Assembly: GCA_963668605.1 (NCBI GenBank)
Contig: OY764903.1
Span: forward strand, 1,178,001 to 1,242,000
DNA: 64,000 nt
Direction of reading: 5' to 3'
Origin: G963668605 sp963668605
GTDB taxonomy: Bacteria; Acidobacteriota; Terriglobia; Bryobacterales; Bryobacteraceae
In this document: positions 61,610 through 64,000 of the stretch, one piece after another
Layout: each line of letters opens with the position of its first letter
How positions within the stretch are numbered: the first letter of the stretch is position 1
Made by a program: the position numbers and the translations under genes
Notes under the pieces: model-generated
The model's input: only the letters and a program-made list of their open reading frames with translations
Told to the model about the DNA's origin: nothing
Databases searched by the model: none

Positions 61610-64000
61610 TTAGTGCCGGGAAGCAGCCCATCGCACGATGTTATAGAACAATTTGTCGGCCACGGGGTCTTGCCCCAAATTCTCCGTAATCCGTAAAGTC
61701 GAAAGCAACAGGCGGCCACTGCCGTAGGGAACCTCTACTAAATCCGATCCCCACCAGACGTTCCGGGGCCCATGGTAGTTCGCGTCCGGCCTGGTCGTTC
61801 CCCACTCGTAACTGAGCGAGCCTACGATCGGCGGCTCCTGAATGCCCTCAATGGTTTCGTTCGCGCAGACATTCAGATAAGCCTGACCCATGAAGTCTTT
61901 GACCGGGAGTCCTTCGAAGATGGGGTGCGGGCGGACTCCATGATTCACCGGGTCCCAATTCCCGCGTGCGGCCCGCAGCCGCGTTTTGAACGGGAACACA
62001 CCCGTGCGAACAAGTTCGTTCTCGACCCTCTTGGGGACAGTCCGGATGCCAGGAGTCTTGAGAAAAACCGCCACTCCGCCACGCTTGACATGCGCTATCA
62101 CTTGTGTGAACTGCTGCAGGGTTTCGGCATTTCGCGATGTATCGGTGGCCACGATTACCGGAAGATTCCCGGCGCCGCTGAATTCGCGAAAGTGCAATCC
62201 GTGCGTTTTCAAAAACGGCGTGAGCTCGCCTTTCGGATCGAGCACGGCGAACTCCGCAGCGGGCACCTGCAAGTCCTTCTTTGCCAGGTAAAAGAACTCG
62301 TGCTCATTCGCGTAACCGGCGGCTCGTACCCGCACTTTGTAGGTACCCGATGGCCCGAGCGGAGGCAATTCAGTTTCGAGCAGAGTGCTGATTCCGGCGG
62401 CGATCGAGACCTTATTACTCCTGCGATGTCGCACATTGCCGTCGGGGCCGGCAATTTCCCACGTTAGCTCTTCGGTGCGAGCGCCCTGTTCATTCACCGC
62501 CAGAAAGCGCAACTGGGCAGTCTGCCCTTCGCTGACATTTGGCGGGTCCACCTTGGCCGCGATATAGAGCGGCGCCTGAACGCGTTTCACGGTTTCGTAA
62601 ACCAACTTGGGATTACGGAAGAGGTCCAAAACGCCCGCGCCGATCACCCAGTCACCATCGGTATAGGCATGCAGACAGTAACCGGCGATGCGCGGGTTTA
62701 GCCGGAGAGCTTCCAATTGTATCCGGTTCCCTTCCGCCTGCACTCGCTGCGACGCCCGGCACAACGCCGCCGTGTCGGGGAAGATCTCGTCCCACTTCAT
62801 CTGGCGCGCAGCCTTTTCGATGCCTTCGAGCAGCAGCACATGATAACGGTAATCCGGCGTGAGCGGATTGCCTTCCCGTTTGTAGCGCTCCACATTAGCA
62901 GGCAGATCGGGAAAAGCGCCATAACCAACTTCGGACACGAAGATCAGCCCGTCCGGAGCTTTCATAGCGCTTCTGCCAAGCATCCGCGCATCAGAGCCCT
63001 GTTGCGGAAGGCGAAGGTAGAGGTCGTAGGTTTGGGGCGAGACTGGCGCCGGCCTATAAGAATGTACTTCGTTAATCGCCACTGGTTCGTAGCCGTAGGG
63101 CGGATAGGCGTGAGCGCCCTCGGCCCAGCCACCCGATTCGTCAATGACGATTCGAGTTGGGTCCAAGCCCCGCGCCAACAACGACATGCCTTGTTTCAGC
63201 CGCGCCAAGCCAGGACGAACGATCTCATTGAACAATTCCCAGTAGATAACTGACGGATGATTGCGATCCCGCAGGATCATCTCTCGGATTTCGTTGGCAA
63301 TGCGCTGCTCGGTTTCCGGTGCAAGCTGCGGCCAATAGTCCATACATTCGATCGGCGGGGCGCCAACCAGCATGATGCCCATCTCATCGGCAAGCTCGAG
63401 AATAATGGGAGCGGGCGGCTTGCGCCACGGGCGCAGCACATTGAATCCGGCTTCCTTCGCCAGTCGTATTTCCCGGCGCACTATATCGGGGTTAGGAGGA
63501 AACGCAAGCGTATGCGGATAGAGTCCCTCCCAAAAGCCCGCTTTGATGAAGATTCTCTGCCCGTTGAGGTAATAATCGCGCCCGCGGATAACGAACTCGC
63601 GCATTCCAAAGCGCTGCTGAGCGCGATCCAGAACACTACCGCCTTCACTCAAGGCCGCCTGTAGCGTGTAAAGATTCGGGTGCTCCGGAGACCAGAGCTT
63701 TGCGTTGGGAATACTGATTTCGGCTTCGACGACGTTTTGACCCGGCCGCAGCGCGATCTCCCGCCTGGCGCCTCCTGCGTTACCATCCAGAACGAGTTCG
63801 AGCGTAACCGGACGCACTTTTCTGGAAGCATTCTCCACCTCTGTCCGGACCACCACCCGGCTACCTTTGATATCCGGCTGTACGAAGACTCGGGAGACAT
63901 AAACCTCGTTCGATGCTACCAGTTGCACGGATTGCCATATTCCGCCCGTGATCGCGCCGCGCCAATGAGGCGTCTCATTCGGCCCAATGCCATCCAGAAT
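61610..64000 (-). CDS. glycoside hydrolase family 2 enzyme, N-terminus outside window
   Basis: 797 residues are visible and the frame is open to the right edge. It begins in the sugar-binding jelly roll (LDGIGPNETPHWRGAITGGI), then the immunoglobulin-like domain, then the TIM barrel with RFGMREFVIRGRDYYLNGQR, WRKPPAPIILELADEMGI, the catalytic acid in YWELFNEI (residue about 255 of the visible part) and a likely nucleophile in FVSEVGYGAFP. The last 250 residues look like an extra Ig-like domain and a class-I glutamine-amidotransferase-like domain. GH2 enzymes include beta-galactosidases and beta-glucuronidases. Upstream of a sulfatase on the same strand, which suggests work on a sulfated glycan. 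Confidence 0.9.
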   Translation of the reverse strand: MLDGIGPNETPHWRGAITGGIWQSVQLVASNEVYVSRVFVQPDIKGSRVVVRTEVENASRKVRPVTLELVLDGNAGGARREIALRPGQNVVEAEISIPNAKLWSPEHPNLYTLQAALSEGGSVLDRAQQRFGMREFVIRGRDYYLNGQRIFIKAGFWEGLYPHTLAFPPNPDIVRREIRLAKEAGFNVLRPWRKPPAPIILELADEMGIMLVGAPPIECMDYWPQLAPETEQRIANEIREMILRDRNHPSVIYWELFNEIVRPGLARLKQGMSLLARGLDPTRIVIDESGGWAEGAHAYPPYGYEPVAINEVHSYRPAPVSPQTYDLYLRLPQQGSDARMLGRSAMKAPDGLIFVSEVGYGAFPDLPANVERYKREGNPLTPDYRYHVLLLEGIEKAARQMKWDEIFPDTAALCRASQRVQAEGNRIQLEALRLNPRIAGYCLHAYTDGDWVIGAGVLDLFRNPKLVYETVKRVQAPLYIAAKVDPPNVSEGQTAQLRFLAVNEQGARTEELTWEIAGPDGNVRHRRSNKVSIAAGISTLLETELPPLGPSGTYKVRVRAAGYANEHEFFYLAKKDLQVPAAEFAVLDPKGELTPFLKTHGLHFREFSGAGNLPVIVATDTSRNAETLQQFTQVIAHVKRGGVAVFLKTPGIRTVPKRVENELVRTGVFPFKTRLRAARGNWDPVNHGVRPHPIFEGLPVKDFMGQAYLNVCANETIEGIQEPPIVGSLSYEWGTTRPDANYHGPRNVWWGSDLVEVPYGSGRLLLSTLRITENLGQDPVADKLFYNIVRWAASRH

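Noticed and set aside
1..64000. CRISPR arrays, tRNA or rRNA genes
   Set aside because: No regularly spaced repeats and no tRNA- or rRNA-like conserved sequence were noticed on either strand; a covariance-model scan was not possible.

Overview
The window looks like chromosomal DNA of a soil Acidobacteriota, most likely a Solibacter/Bryobacter-type organism. The reasons are family content rather than any marker gene: four large intact Oar-like TonB-dependent receptors with N-terminal carboxypeptidase-regulatory domains plus two receptor fragments, Tat-exported Gfo/Idh oxidoreductases, DUF1080 and sulfatase proteins, and a degenerate integrase-type insertion sequence familiar from such genomes. 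There is no rRNA, tRNA or CRISPR array that I can see.

Layout. 1-3.1 kb: two tandem paralogues with a PEP/pyruvate-binding ATP-grasp core. 3.2-5.6 kb: a nitrosative-stress cluster (Ric di-iron repair protein, NnrS-like membrane protein, small ferredoxin) behind a 14-bp palindrome. 5.7-17.1 kb: a LacI regulator divergent from a one-direction gene train (secreted PHP-domain protein, 18-codon ORF, secreted ADP-ribosylglycohydrolase, ribokinase, sugar/nucleoside-type permease, TonB receptor), with two matching operators, one inside the promoter; this is the best candidate for an undescribed catabolic system. 17.1-22.4 kb: accessory DNA with an IS remnant, small secreted and zinc-ribbon proteins, a two-gene abortive-infection/HEPN-like module and an orphan ImuA-like gene. 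22.4-26.8 kb: a decayed sugar-metabolism operon beside two complete, cleanly bounded insertion sequences (IS630 with a -1 frameshift site; IS4 with an 11-bp target duplication). 26.8-35.2 kb: sigma-54 activator, cytidylate-kinase-like protein, TolC/EmrA/EmrB efflux pump, a frameshifted DksA/TraR pseudogene and a STAS-like protein with an apparent ATT start. 35.6-49.3 kb: polysaccharide-degradation island (sulfatase remnant, Gfo/Idh, TonB receptor, SorC regulator, heparinase II/III, GH28, second TonB receptor). 50.1-56.5 kb: a two-component system whose kinase and regulator genes are separated by a TonB receptor module of opposite orientation. 56.5-64 kb: TRIC channel, M20 amidohydrolase, a graveyard of IS and receptor fragments, a sulfatase, and a GH2 enzyme running off the end.

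The genes suggest a heterotroph that takes up and degrades complex glycans and possibly nucleotide-sugar debris through dedicated outer-membrane receptors, each with its own local regulator, in a region with repeated IS-driven gene loss. No database search was possible, so family names come from recognised motifs and general resemblance; boundaries of fragments are approximate.
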